From Candidatus Nitrohelix vancouverensis (GTDB lineage: Bacteria; Nitrospinota; Nitrospinia; Nitrospinales; VA-1): 64,000 bases of DNA. The DNA is taken from positions 2,688,001 to 2,752,000 of the forward strand of contig CP048620.1 in NCBI GenBank assembly GCA_015698305.1, read 5' to 3'. Of this stretch, positions 36,817 through 45,265 are shown one piece after another; within the stretch, counting starts at the first letter, position 1; every line of letters begins with the position of its first letter. Under the pieces are notes generated by a model that was given only the letters and a program-made list of their open reading frames with translations, was not told where the DNA came from and ran no database searches. The position numbers were made by a program, and so were the translations under genes.

Positions 36817-37243
36817 ATCCCTTTCCCTTGGGCGGCTCGTTGATCATCAACCAGTAAAACCCAAGCTTTTTAATCGTATCCGTGAATTTCTCGAAATCCA
36901 CGGGTTTGACAATATAGCTGTTCGCGCCCAGCGCATAACTTTCCTCAATATCTGAATCCTCATTCGAAGAGCTCATCACCACAATGGGCGTTTTCGCAAT
37001 ACGCGCCATCTTCCTGATAAGTTTGAGCACCTCCAACCCGCTGAGTTTTGGCATTTTCAAGTCAAGCAGAATGAGCTTGGGCGGCACGGGATTGGCAGTC
37101 AAATAATTCAGAGCTTCTTCACCGTCTTCCACCCACTTGATATGATTCGCCACATTGTATTTTTTCAATCCACGGATCGCCATCGTTGCGTCTTCCTCTC
37201 GATCTTCTATTAAAAGGACCTCTACGGTTTCCAAAGCTTCCAT
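36794..37243 (-). CDS. Single-domain response regulator (Rcp1-like)
   Basis: A 149-residue stand-alone receiver: VLLIEDREEDATMAIRGL, phospho-Asp in LILLDLKMPKLSGLEVL, S in IVVMSSSNEDSD and Lys in YIVKPVDFEKF. It lies 27 bases after the kinase gene at 37271 and overlaps the next receiver gene. The arrangement kinase followed by an Rcp1-like receiver occurs three times in this operon, suggesting that each kinase has its own diffusible receiver. Confidence 0.92.
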   Translation of the reverse strand: MEALETVEVLLIEDREEDATMAIRGLKKYNVANHIKWVEDGEEALNYLTANPVPPKLILLDLKMPKLSGLEVLKLIRKMARIAKTPIVVMSSSNEDSDIEESYALGANSYIVKPVDFEKFTDTIKKLGFYWLMINEPPKGKGFDEDTLS

Positions 37244-37270
37244 ACGGATTCTCCCAGTGTTAATTTGTTC

Positions 37271-38362
37271 TTAATTCCCCAATGTGAAGTAAAAACTTGC
37301 TCCTTGGCCTACTACTCCTTCCGCCCAGATAGTTCCTCCATGATGATGGACGACACGCTGGGCAATGGCCATTCCCACACCGGTTCCTTCAAACTCGTTG
37401 CCTTTGTGTAATCTTTGGAAAACCCCGAAAATTTTGTCGACATATTTCTGATTAAACCCCACGCCATTGTCAGTGATGTAATAGGTAGTCGTTTCGCCCT
37501 CCAGGGTTGTTCCCATTTTAATGATTGAGATCGGGCGGGTGCTACTGTACTTGATAGCGTTGCCAATAAGATTGGACAGCATATGAATTATCATGAGTTT
37601 ATCGCCGCAATACTTACCCAGAGGTTCATGAGTAAACTCGATTTTATTTTTTTGCGGTGAAGAATAATCAGCGTAAATCTGTTCGACCAATTCATCCAGA
37701 TCCATTTCCTGCTTGCGAACTTCCTGGCGACCGAGGCGCGAGAATTCAAGAATATCGTCAATCAAAATACCCATTCGAGTTGCATTACGCACAATCACGT
37801 CGATTGTATTCTGTCCTTCTTGATCCAGGCCGGAACAATAATCCTCCCTCAGAATATTGCAGTAACCCACAACCGATCGAAGAGGCGCCCTGAGATCGTG
37901 CGAAACTGAATAACTGAATGACTCCAGTTCCATATTAATTTTTTTCAAATCATTCGTTCGATTTTCCACGCGTATTTCCAGATTATCCTTTGCGTCCTCA
38001 AGCTCTTTGTTGATTGTTTCAATCGTTTCCTTCTCCTCTCCATAGTCCTCCAGAATATTCAGGACAGCCGTTTGAGTTGCTTCAAGAATGTCCCTTTCAA
38101 AGGAAGAGTCCTCAAGGATATTGAGCATGGCCTTTTGTGAATCTTCCAGTAAACCCTTATCGCCGGTGAAGTCTTCTAAAATATTCAAAACAGCGCTCTG
38201 GGAATCTTCCAGCAGTTCTTTATCATCCGTAAAGTCTTCAAGAACGTTCAACATGGCTCTTTGGGATTGCTCCATGAGCTCCTTATGTCCGCTCATGTCC
38301 TCGAGAATATTCATAAGAGCTTGTTGAAAATCTTCAATAGAATAGTTCGCTACTTTATCCAT
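37271..38362 (-). CDS. Histidine kinase with five tandem 21-residue N-terminal repeats
   Basis: A 363-residue soluble kinase. Residues ~15-120 are five copies of a 21-residue unit with the core A-x-L-N-I-L-E-D (QALMNILEDMSG, RAMLNVLEDFTD, SAVLNILEDFTG, KAMLNILEDSSF, TAVLNILEDYGE), a spacing of three heptads that suggests a rigid signalling coil. A further coil (ETINKELEDAKDNLEIRVENRT), the HisKA box (SFSYSVSHDLRAPLRSVVGYC) and the ATPase domain (GNAIKYS, DNGVGFN, GTGVGMAIAQRVV) follow. It has no sensor; the adjacent upstream PAS gene probably supplies it. AAGGAGG eight bases before ATG 38362 fixes the start; an ATGA-overlapping ATG at 38410 is the alternative. Confidence 0.92.
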   Translation of the reverse strand: MDKVANYSIEDFQQALMNILEDMSGHKELMEQSQRAMLNVLEDFTDDKELLEDSQSAVLNILEDFTGDKGLLEDSQKAMLNILEDSSFERDILEATQTAVLNILEDYGEEKETIETINKELEDAKDNLEIRVENRTNDLKKINMELESFSYSVSHDLRAPLRSVVGYCNILREDYCSGLDQEGQNTIDVIVRNATRMGILIDDILEFSRLGRQEVRKQEMDLDELVEQIYADYSSPQKNKIEFTHEPLGKYCGDKLMIIHMLSNLIGNAIKYSSTRPISIIKMGTTLEGETTTYYITDNGVGFNQKYVDKIFGVFQRLHKGNEFEGTGVGMAIAQRVVHHHGGTIWAEGVVGQGASFYFTLGN

Positions 38363-38406
38363 TGATCCAGCCTCCTTATTATCTAAGACAGCATTACCCC
38401 AATTTT

Positions 38407-40014
38407 TCATTCACGATTCCCGCTGACCTTCTCAAGTTCCGATTCCAAATCTTCGATACGCTGTTTCAACTCAATCATTTTCAACTCTCTTCCGACAGTA
38501 AGTTTCTGGAACCTCTCCAGTTCAACAAGACGAACCAGCTTCTTTTCTTTTTCAGCCGCATCTTTTTCAGCGCGTTTCTGTCCGGTGATATCCCGTGCCG
38601 CGGCAAAGACCCCTAATACATTTCCCTTGGTGTCTTTATAAACAGAGGCGTTATACAAAACATCCGTCAATTTTCCAGACTGATGACGAATCGTGAGCGG
38701 GTAATCAGTCACCATGCCTTTTTCAAAAACCTGCTGATACCCATCCCGGGCTTTATCCGGTTCTGTGAAATAACTTGAAAAATCCGTTCCGATCAGGTTT
38801 TCACGGTTCATTCCTGTTGCTTCGATCGTCGCGTTGTTAACGTCGGTGATTTTCCCATCAGGATTGATAGTGACCAGCGGATCCACAGATGCTTCAAGGA
38901 GAGAACGCGCATACTGAGATGATTCTTTCTGCGCGGTGATATCACGAGCCGCCGCGAAGACGCCGATAACCTGCCCCTGGCTGTCTTTATAAACTGAGGC
39001 GTTGTAAAGAACGTCGATCAGCCTTGAGGATTTGTGACGGATCGTCAGCGGATAGTCAGTGACTGAGCCTTTTTCAAATACCTGCTGATAACCTTCGCGG
39101 GCTTTAATGGGTTCGGTAAAATAATCTGAAAAGTCAGTGCCAATCAGATTCTCCCTATCCAGTCCAGTGACTTTGATGGTCGCCTCGTTGACATCGGTGA
39201 TGATACCGTCGGCGCTGATGGTCACCAGCGGATCCAGAGAAGCCTCAATCAAGGATCGAGAGTACTGCGAAGATTCCTTCTGGACCGTAACATCGCGCGC
39301 GGCGGCAAACACGCCCAGCACTTTTCCCTGGCTGTCTTTATAGACAGACGCGTTGTACAGCACTTCTATCAATTTCCCGGATATGTGGCGGATGGTGAGC
39401 GGGTAGTCTGTTACAAATCCTTTTTCGAAAACATTCTGATAACCTTCGCGGGCTTTCTCGGGTTCGGTAAAATAACTCGAAAAATCGGTTCCGATGAGAT
39501 CTTGACGGTCAAGGCCTGTGGCCTTAATCGTTGCCTCATTCACATCTGTGATTTTTCCATCGGGACTGATGGTTACAAGCGGATCCAAAGAGGCTTCGAT
39601 AAGAGAGCGCGCATACTCGGAATATATAGTCTTTCCGGTAATGTCCCTGGCAATGGTGGAAAAACCTATAAGATCGCCTTTATCATCTTTAATAGGGGAC
39701 ACTGTTAAGGAAACATCAATCACCGTTCCGTCCTTACGAACGCGCTTTGTCTCATAATGTTCCAATTTGATTCCGGATTTGTAATTGGACAGAATGGTTT
39801 CGTGTTCATCGTTGGATTTTTTAGGATCAATCAGGGTGATTGATTTCCCCAGCACTTCTTCAGCTGTATATCCGTAGATTTTTTCAGCGCCTTTATTCCA
39901 GTAAATGATCTCGCCTTCAAGGGTCTTGGTTATAATTGCATCACCCGTTGACTCAACCAAAGCGGCTAAATGCGATTGCAACGCTTCTCTTTCAGTTGAT
40001 AATATTTTACTCAT
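38407..40014 (-). CDS. Four-PAS sensor protein without a kinase domain
   Basis: A 535-residue soluble sensor. One PAS domain of a different type (ALVESTGDAIITKTLEGEIIYWNKGAEKIYGYTAEEVLGKS) is followed by three nearly identical PAS repeats of ~120 residues, each with the pattern LIEASLDPLVTISPDGKITDVN...LIGTDFSSYFTEPEKAREGYQ and ending VFAAARDIT. The tail is a coiled coil (LVRLVELERFQKLTVGRELKMIELKQRIEDLESEL) that in many bacteria is found inside longer kinases just before the HisKA part. Here the frame ends after the coil, and the kinase with 21-residue repeats follows at once, so the two probably act as a split sensor kinase. No heme or flavin ligand is certain. Confidence 0.92.
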   Translation of the reverse strand: MSKILSTEREALQSHLAALVESTGDAIITKTLEGEIIYWNKGAEKIYGYTAEEVLGKSITLIDPKKSNDEHETILSNYKSGIKLEHYETKRVRKDGTVIDVSLTVSPIKDDKGDLIGFSTIARDITGKTIYSEYARSLIEASLDPLVTISPDGKITDVNEATIKATGLDRQDLIGTDFSSYFTEPEKAREGYQNVFEKGFVTDYPLTIRHISGKLIEVLYNASVYKDSQGKVLGVFAAARDVTVQKESSQYSRSLIEASLDPLVTISADGIITDVNEATIKVTGLDRENLIGTDFSDYFTEPIKAREGYQQVFEKGSVTDYPLTIRHKSSRLIDVLYNASVYKDSQGQVIGVFAAARDITAQKESSQYARSLLEASVDPLVTINPDGKITDVNNATIEATGMNRENLIGTDFSSYFTEPDKARDGYQQVFEKGMVTDYPLTIRHQSGKLTDVLYNASVYKDTKGNVLGVFAAARDITGQKRAEKDAAEKEKKLVRLVELERFQKLTVGRELKMIELKQRIEDLESELEKVSGNRE

Positions 40015-40086
40015 ACTCGGCCTCGCTATTAACAGGTTAATGGTTCAATTCAATCTGTAGCAGTTCTTGTCTATACAATTCGTTCC

Positions 40087-40512
40087 TCAACAGGAGTCAC
40101 CGTTAATATTCCGGATCGCCTCTGTTAAACCTTCTGCCGTAACGGGCTTCATGACATACCCATCAGCGCCCAGCGCATAACATTTCTCGATAAAATGTTC
40201 TGTCTTAATAGAGGTCATGATAATGACCGTAATGTTTTTTAAAAGTTCGTCGCTTTTCACCTTGCAAAGAACTTCATCGCCGTCAACCCCTGGCAACCCC
40301 AGGTCCAGCAAAATCATGAAAGGGATCGGATAGGCTTCCTTGTCTGAAAAATTGCCTTCGTTGAAAAGATAATCAAGCGCATCATCGCCAGTAGTCACTC
40401 TTGTTACGCAAGCTGAGTAGCCACTTTTCTTGAATGACTTCATCATGAACCTGAAGTCAAAATCATTGTCTTCCACGATTAAAATTTCGTTTTCGAAATA
40501 TTCAGTTGCCAT
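40087..40512 (-). CDS. Single-domain response regulator (Rcp1-like)
   Basis: A 141-residue receiver: ILIVEDNDFDFRFMMKSFKKSG, phospho-Asp in MILLDLGLPGVDGDEVL, T/S in VIIMTSIK and Lys in YVMKPVTAEGL, with the DYLFNEGNFSD insertion of the Rcp1 group. It resembles the receiver at 32449 closely. It overlaps the 3' end of the upstream kinase gene by 11 bases, implying coupled expression and a kinase-receiver pair. Confidence 0.92.
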   Translation of the reverse strand: MATEYFENEILIVEDNDFDFRFMMKSFKKSGYSACVTRVTTGDDALDYLFNEGNFSDKEAYPIPFMILLDLGLPGVDGDEVLCKVKSDELLKNITVIIMTSIKTEHFIEKCYALGADGYVMKPVTAEGLTEAIRNINGDSC

Positions 40513-43500
40513 GAGGTAATCCGTTCAGTTTGATGAAAAAAGCGCTTCCCACATCGATTTCGGATTCAACCCAGACCTTCCCGCCGTGCCGGTCAATAAT
40601 TTTCTTTGCAATGGTCAAACCCGTTCCTGTTCCGCCGCCAAAATCATTCTTTCCATGAAGGCGTTTAAAAATTCTAAATATTTTTTCCAGATGTTTGTCT
40701 CGTATTCCTATTCCGTTATCTCGTATAAAAATCGTGGAAGAACCGTTTACCTGGGATCTCGTGGCGGGGTGCAACGCAGAAGAGTCGGCGTCGGGTTTAT
40801 TCTCAACAACGCCTATTTCTATTAGTTTTTCACTCTTATTATTATATTTAATAGCGTTCTCAATTATGCTTTGTAGAACTTCCGTGAACTGCTCATAATC
40901 AACCCATATGTTCGGTAGCGTCTCCGGGATGCGTATGACCACATTCTCTTGAGATAACGTTGTTTGAAGCGTATTTTCTATGGACAGAATCATCTCAGTG
41001 AGACTGCATTCAACTTTATTCAATGCATGACTATCTACCCGTGAATAAGTCAGCAAATCACTTATAAGATTTTTCATGAATACGGACGCTTCCGCCATCC
41101 CGCTCAGACTTTCTTTGCCTTCTTCATCAAGTTTGTCCATATAATCTTCCAGTAAATCCTGAGAGCATATTTCAATCGTCCTTAAAGGCTCTTTCAGGTC
41201 ATGCGAAGCGATATAGGTAAATGAATCCAGTTCATTATTCGATCGAATGAGTTCCGCATTTGCCACTTCCAGGTCATAGGTTCTTTCTTTTACTTTTGCC
41301 TCAAGTTCGGCATTAACTGTCTCCAGATTTTCTTGAGCCTGCACGATTTCACGACTCAGTTGCATTTGCACCGTAATGTCACTGAAAGTGACAACAGCGC
41401 CGGAAAGAACGTCGTTTTCCCAGATGGGCGTGCTGATGTATTCAACAGGAAAAGAAGTCCCGTCTTTTCGCCAGAACACTTCATTAGAAACATGGCGGGT
41501 TCTACCATCTGCAATCGTGGAATGTATCGGACACTCGCTTGTGGGGTAATGGGTCCCGTCTTCTTTTGAATGGTGCAGGATGTCGTGCTGAGGCTTGCCG
41601 ATCAGTTCACTCAGATCGTATCCAATCATGCTGGAGGCGGCAGGGTTTATAAAAGTCGTTTTGCCCAGGGCGTCCAGACCGTAAATTCCTTCACCAGCAG
41701 ATTCAAGAATCAATTCATTACGGGTTTTGATTGCCTCTAGCTCCGACTCGGTTGCTTTGACTCGAGTGATATTTGTATGGGAAATCAACACGCGCTGATC
41801 CCGTTCAGACAGTCTTTTTGCAAATAACAATAACCAGGTATTTTCAGATCGCTCCTGCCGGGTAAATTCCATAACAAACTCAGGCAAATCTCCCCGTCGA
41901 ACCTGATCTATGGATTTTTTAATAATTTCACGATCCGAGTCGTTTGGAAAATTATCCAGATATACATTCGATACTTTCTTCTTGTTCCAATCATCATTGG
42001 CCATCTCTATTCTCTCTTCTGAATCCAGGACCACCACTTCGACGGGAAGATTATTCAAAAGGTTCAGAGTTTTTTGATTCTGAGATCGAATTTGCTGATA
42101 AAGATATACCAGCCATCCCAACAACACTCCCGCCATGAGTCCGGTGACAAGAAAAACAAACGGCAATGACGATTGTTCTCCATCTAACCAGTGTTGCTTA
42201 GGAGAAATGCTGAGAACCCAACTTGAATTGATAAACTCAATCGTTTCTTCCTGCTCCCAATCGGGAAAAATTTGGCCTGAAGCAAATTTTGTTTGATTGT
42301 CTTCACTTATGGCAAAAGACATTTTATCGGCGAACCTTTTCTCTAAATTTATATGTATAAATTCTTCCAGCAATACCGTTCCAATAAGGAAACCATCAAT
42401 AGTCCCCTGGCGAGTGAGCGGCAAAATTATTAAAAAGATTTTCTCCCCAGAATCCATCGCAGTGATCTTCGTGGACACCACTTTATGAATACTTTCGGAT
42501 TTTTTCAGGTCTGAAGAATATTTATTGGCGATAAAATTCTGAGCCGTAGCCTGATTTACTGTTTTCGGAACCATCCACTGCAGTCTATAATTACGATCCA
42601 TCCATGCGATGGAATGAAGGCTCCGTAAATGTTCACGGTAATAGCGTGCATCGTCCTCCCAGACTGCCTGAGCCGGACGGTCCTCGCCAGTCTCCCAACG
42701 TCTGGACATTCGAATTAACGCTTCCGAGTTTTTTTCAATAACGGTAGATAAATTTTGCTTGATGGCAGTCGTTATGAGTTTGACTTCTTTATGAATAGAA
42801 GCGGCGCCTTTAGAGTATTCAGCCGCGGCGATCGACAGGCTCAAAAGAAACACAAACAATCCTACAATCCCCGGCTGATAACCTATGAAAGTTGAATTTG
42901 CATGCAGTCCTTTATGTTTCAGAACAAGATAAAAAGCGCCTGCGAGAATCTGAAATCCAATAGAAGTGTGTACGGCCATTCGGGTCATCTCCGCCCAGCC
43001 ATAAAGTTTTTCTAATTTGAGCAAATATCCAAGAAGGGCTGGAAAACTTAAAACAATTATTAAAAATGTAACGATGACCGGAATCAGCAATCTCTCCGAG
43101 TTTTCCTTATCTCTATGCTGGGAAATGAAGAATATGCCTGCAAGCAGGAAGCACAAGGCCGTATTCGGAGCCATTCGCCCGGGGTGCGATGTCTTTGTCA
43201 GGATAGTCTGTTCAGTGAACAATTGATCGATGCCAAAATCAACTGCCCAGCCATATTGAATCAGGGTGAGAGCTCCAATGCAGGAGATCAGGATTCCTGG
43301 AATTCGGTATAACACCGGGGGCAAGGAAAATTCCAGCAAGAGGAGCGCCAGCCCTGCCAGCAAAAAGCAAAGCGCTGTATTGAACTGCATCGGAGCAAAG
43401 TCAGGCAATACCTGAACCACCCAGGGTAAATTCAAAATCCAGCCCAGCATCACTACGCCACCCAGGCTATAAACCATCAATCCTGAAGTGACGCTTCGAA

Positions 43501-43519
43501 TTGGATCATCGATTTTCAT
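40502..43519 (-). CDS. Membrane histidine kinase with multi-helix, CHASE and PAS domains
   Basis: A 1005-residue sensor kinase and first gene of the long minus-strand run. Residues ~1-235 contain seven or eight hydrophobic helices (GGVVMLGWILNLPWVVQ, FNTALCFLLAGLALLLLE, LIPVIVTFLIIVLSFPALLGYLL, VGLFVFLLSLSIAAAEYS). A periplasmic CHASE-like domain follows (~240-445), then a membrane helix (LPFVFLVTGLMAGVLLGWLVYLY). Two PAS domains (NLLNNLPVEVVVLDSEERIE; ILESAGEGIYGLDALGKTTFINPAASSMIGY), a coil and the kinase core (SFTYIASHDLKEPLRTIEICS, NAIKYNN, DNGIGIRD, GTGTGLTIAKKII) follow. The N-terminal segment has a truncated relic at 46372-46545. CHASE domains usually bind small external ligands; the ligand is unknown. 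Confidence 0.93.
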   Translation of the reverse strand: MKIDDPIRSVTSGLMVYSLGGVVMLGWILNLPWVVQVLPDFAPMQFNTALCFLLAGLALLLLEFSLPPVLYRIPGILISCIGALTLIQYGWAVDFGIDQLFTEQTILTKTSHPGRMAPNTALCFLLAGIFFISQHRDKENSERLLIPVIVTFLIIVLSFPALLGYLLKLEKLYGWAEMTRMAVHTSIGFQILAGAFYLVLKHKGLHANSTFIGYQPGIVGLFVFLLSLSIAAAEYSKGAASIHKEVKLITTAIKQNLSTVIEKNSEALIRMSRRWETGEDRPAQAVWEDDARYYREHLRSLHSIAWMDRNYRLQWMVPKTVNQATAQNFIANKYSSDLKKSESIHKVVSTKITAMDSGEKIFLIILPLTRQGTIDGFLIGTVLLEEFIHINLEKRFADKMSFAISEDNQTKFASGQIFPDWEQEETIEFINSSWVLSISPKQHWLDGEQSSLPFVFLVTGLMAGVLLGWLVYLYQQIRSQNQKTLNLLNNLPVEVVVLDSEERIEMANDDWNKKKVSNVYLDNFPNDSDREIIKKSIDQVRRGDLPEFVMEFTRQERSENTWLLLFAKRLSERDQRVLISHTNITRVKATESELEAIKTRNELILESAGEGIYGLDALGKTTFINPAASSMIGYDLSELIGKPQHDILHHSKEDGTHYPTSECPIHSTIADGRTRHVSNEVFWRKDGTSFPVEYISTPIWENDVLSGAVVTFSDITVQMQLSREIVQAQENLETVNAELEAKVKERTYDLEVANAELIRSNNELDSFTYIASHDLKEPLRTIEICSQDLLEDYMDKLDEEGKESLSGMAEASVFMKNLISDLLTYSRVDSHALNKVECSLTEMILSIENTLQTTLSQENVVIRIPETLPNIWVDYEQFTEVLQSIIENAIKYNNKSEKLIEIGVVENKPDADSSALHPATRSQVNGSSTIFIRDNGIGIRDKHLEKIFRIFKRLHGKNDFGGGTGTGLTIAKKIIDRHGGKVWVESEIDVGSAFFIKLNGLPHGN

Positions 43520-44170
43520 AAAATCTCTTTGGTTTCGGCTTGAACTCGCTAACCCTACTTATGTGCTGTATATATAAATATATGACGGAGCCATCCCGAA
43601 AGGTATGTGGAAAAAACCATTTAAGACCGGCTCAATCCACTAAAAATGAATTAGCCTTTCACTTGCCCTGGCATAGGACAAAACCTTACCGACCGTCCTC
43701 TTTGCCATAAAACAACTGTGATACTGGAATGAAAACCATTGGAAGTCTGGATATTAGCGCTGACAGAGGAGACTGTAGCCTGTTACCAGACCTGCGCTTT
43801 TAAGCGTGTGTATTATAGTTACGGGGATCAGCGAATATTGGGAGGGTTGCAAACTTAAGCGGACATGGGAGTTCGATTCCAGACGAACCGCAGGGCTATT
43901 AAAGAATTTGAGATAATAGTGTGATTTTTCAATTGAAATGAATGTCAAAACGCATAGCCCTACCTCTTGAAAAAATGTAAAACAAAAATGCTAATAGAAA
44001 AAAAGCATACTATTAATAGCTAATGGTTCACCAAAAGCCTATATTACGATTGTGCTTCTAAATGCCCGGTGGGAAAACTTCATTTGGCCTCACACATTAG
44101 TAATACCAGAACTTCACTTATCAACGCTTGTCGCCATCGTTGGACAGGTTGCTGACGCACAGGATTTCCA
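43520..44170. other. Divergent intergenic region
   Basis: About 650 AT-rich bases between the divergent CHASE kinase gene and the gene at 44171. The part nearest the kinase gene (43520-43640) is similar to 46546-46650, see the repeat entry. The rest holds no credible gene; many short A/T runs near 43975-44045 could contain the promoter for the rightward gene. Confidence 0.6.
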
Positions 44171-45022
44171 ATGAGTGAAAACATCTATTCCATGCTCGTC
44201 GCAGAAGAATCCTCCGTTTTTCCTGAGATTCTAAAAGTAATATTGGGAAATGAGGATATTTTGATGGAGCGTGTTGAATCTCCCGAACAGGGGATGCTCG
44301 CTCTCAAAAGACAAAGACCTTACTCTCTCATCTGGTCGCAGAACAAATTCTCCCGATCCAGAACAAATGGGGTCCAGTTCTTAAAATACTGCAATGAGTC
44401 ATCACCCTTATCAGCAAGAATCCTGCACGATCATTTAACAAGCAAGAGCGTATTGACTTCAATGGTGACCAGAGGCCAGATTGATTCTTTCTATACCGGC
44501 GACCTGTCGCTGTACACGGGGCAGATAACACCGGGCGTAGCCAACCTCACCGCCTCGGTAAGAATGGGGATGGAATTCCACAAGCTCAATCTGATAAATC
44601 ATTTTACAGACGGGATCGATCCTCAATCTATCGAATCATTAAACGGCCTATTGATGACCTGGAAGGGACTCAATCAACAATCAATATTTGAAAAGGGACA
44701 AAATAAAGAAAGGAGCGACTTTGATTTTCGAAACGCGAACACACGAAAATTATTCCTGAGCACTCAGCACAGTTTGAATAAACTTTTAAATTGTATGGAA
44801 GGTTTGAATCAATTCAGATCTCTTGAACAAGCGCTCGCGAATGAGGAAATCCTTGTACTCGTTGGAAGGATACAAAAGAAAATCAATTCGATGACGTCAT
44901 ATTTGACTGCGTCGGAACAACTGCTAACAAAATCAAACGACCACGCTCTACGCTCAGAACAGCAATACCAGGAAACCCGCAAAAAAACCATTCAACTCAA
45001 GAATGAATTACTAGATCAATAG
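44171..45022 (+). CDS. Degenerate receiver-like protein with coiled-coil tail, function unknown
   Basis: A 283-residue protein without a confident family. Its first ~120 residues follow the receiver pattern of strand and helix (YSMLVAEESSVFPEILKVILGNEDILMERVESPEQGMLALKRQRP, then SLIWSQNKFSRSRTNGVQFLKYCNE, then SARILHDHLTSKSVL), but the phospho-acceptor position reads W-S-Q-N instead of L-D and the acidic pocket is mostly missing (A-E-E). The rest is helical, ending in a coil (TYLTASEQLL...QQYQETRKKTIQLKNELLDQ). It may be an unphosphorylated adaptor of the signalling island. It is the only rightward gene between 26.9 and 50.9 kb. Confidence 0.75.
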   Translation: MSENIYSMLVAEESSVFPEILKVILGNEDILMERVESPEQGMLALKRQRPYSLIWSQNKFSRSRTNGVQFLKYCNESSPLSARILHDHLTSKSVLTSMVTRGQIDSFYTGDLSLYTGQITPGVANLTASVRMGMEFHKLNLINHFTDGIDPQSIESLNGLLMTWKGLNQQSIFEKGQNKERSDFDFRNANTRKLFLSTQHSLNKLLNCMEGLNQFRSLEQALANEEILVLVGRIQKKINSMTSYLTASEQLLTKSNDHALRSEQQYQETRKKTIQLKNELLDQ

Positions 45023-45265
45023 CTACGCGGTATTAATCTCGCCTCTCATGAGTAAACACAACCGGCCAACCCTGCACTGAGAAACAGATTCGGAGCCTGT
45101 GCCCGCTCAAACAATGATAAAAAACGGCTCCACGAGCCGCACGGCGCTAAAACGCCCGGAGAGTTTTTGACGACTGATTCAGATCATATAAACTCTGATA
45201 TCAGGCGCACCTTATCCAGGAGGGGGCGTTCACGCCGAGAAACTCGCGAACCGTCTGTTTCGAAA

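Noticed and set aside
37271-40014. Repeated blocks considered as a CRISPR array or DNA-level repeats
   Set aside because: The periodicity is at protein level (21-residue coil repeats and PAS domains); there are no identical short direct repeats with unique spacers. No CRISPR array or cas gene is seen in the window.
43850-43895. Possible tRNA fragment: GAGTTCGATTCC resembles a T-arm loop
   Set aside because: The flanking bases do not form the T stem and no anticodon or D arm can be placed upstream.
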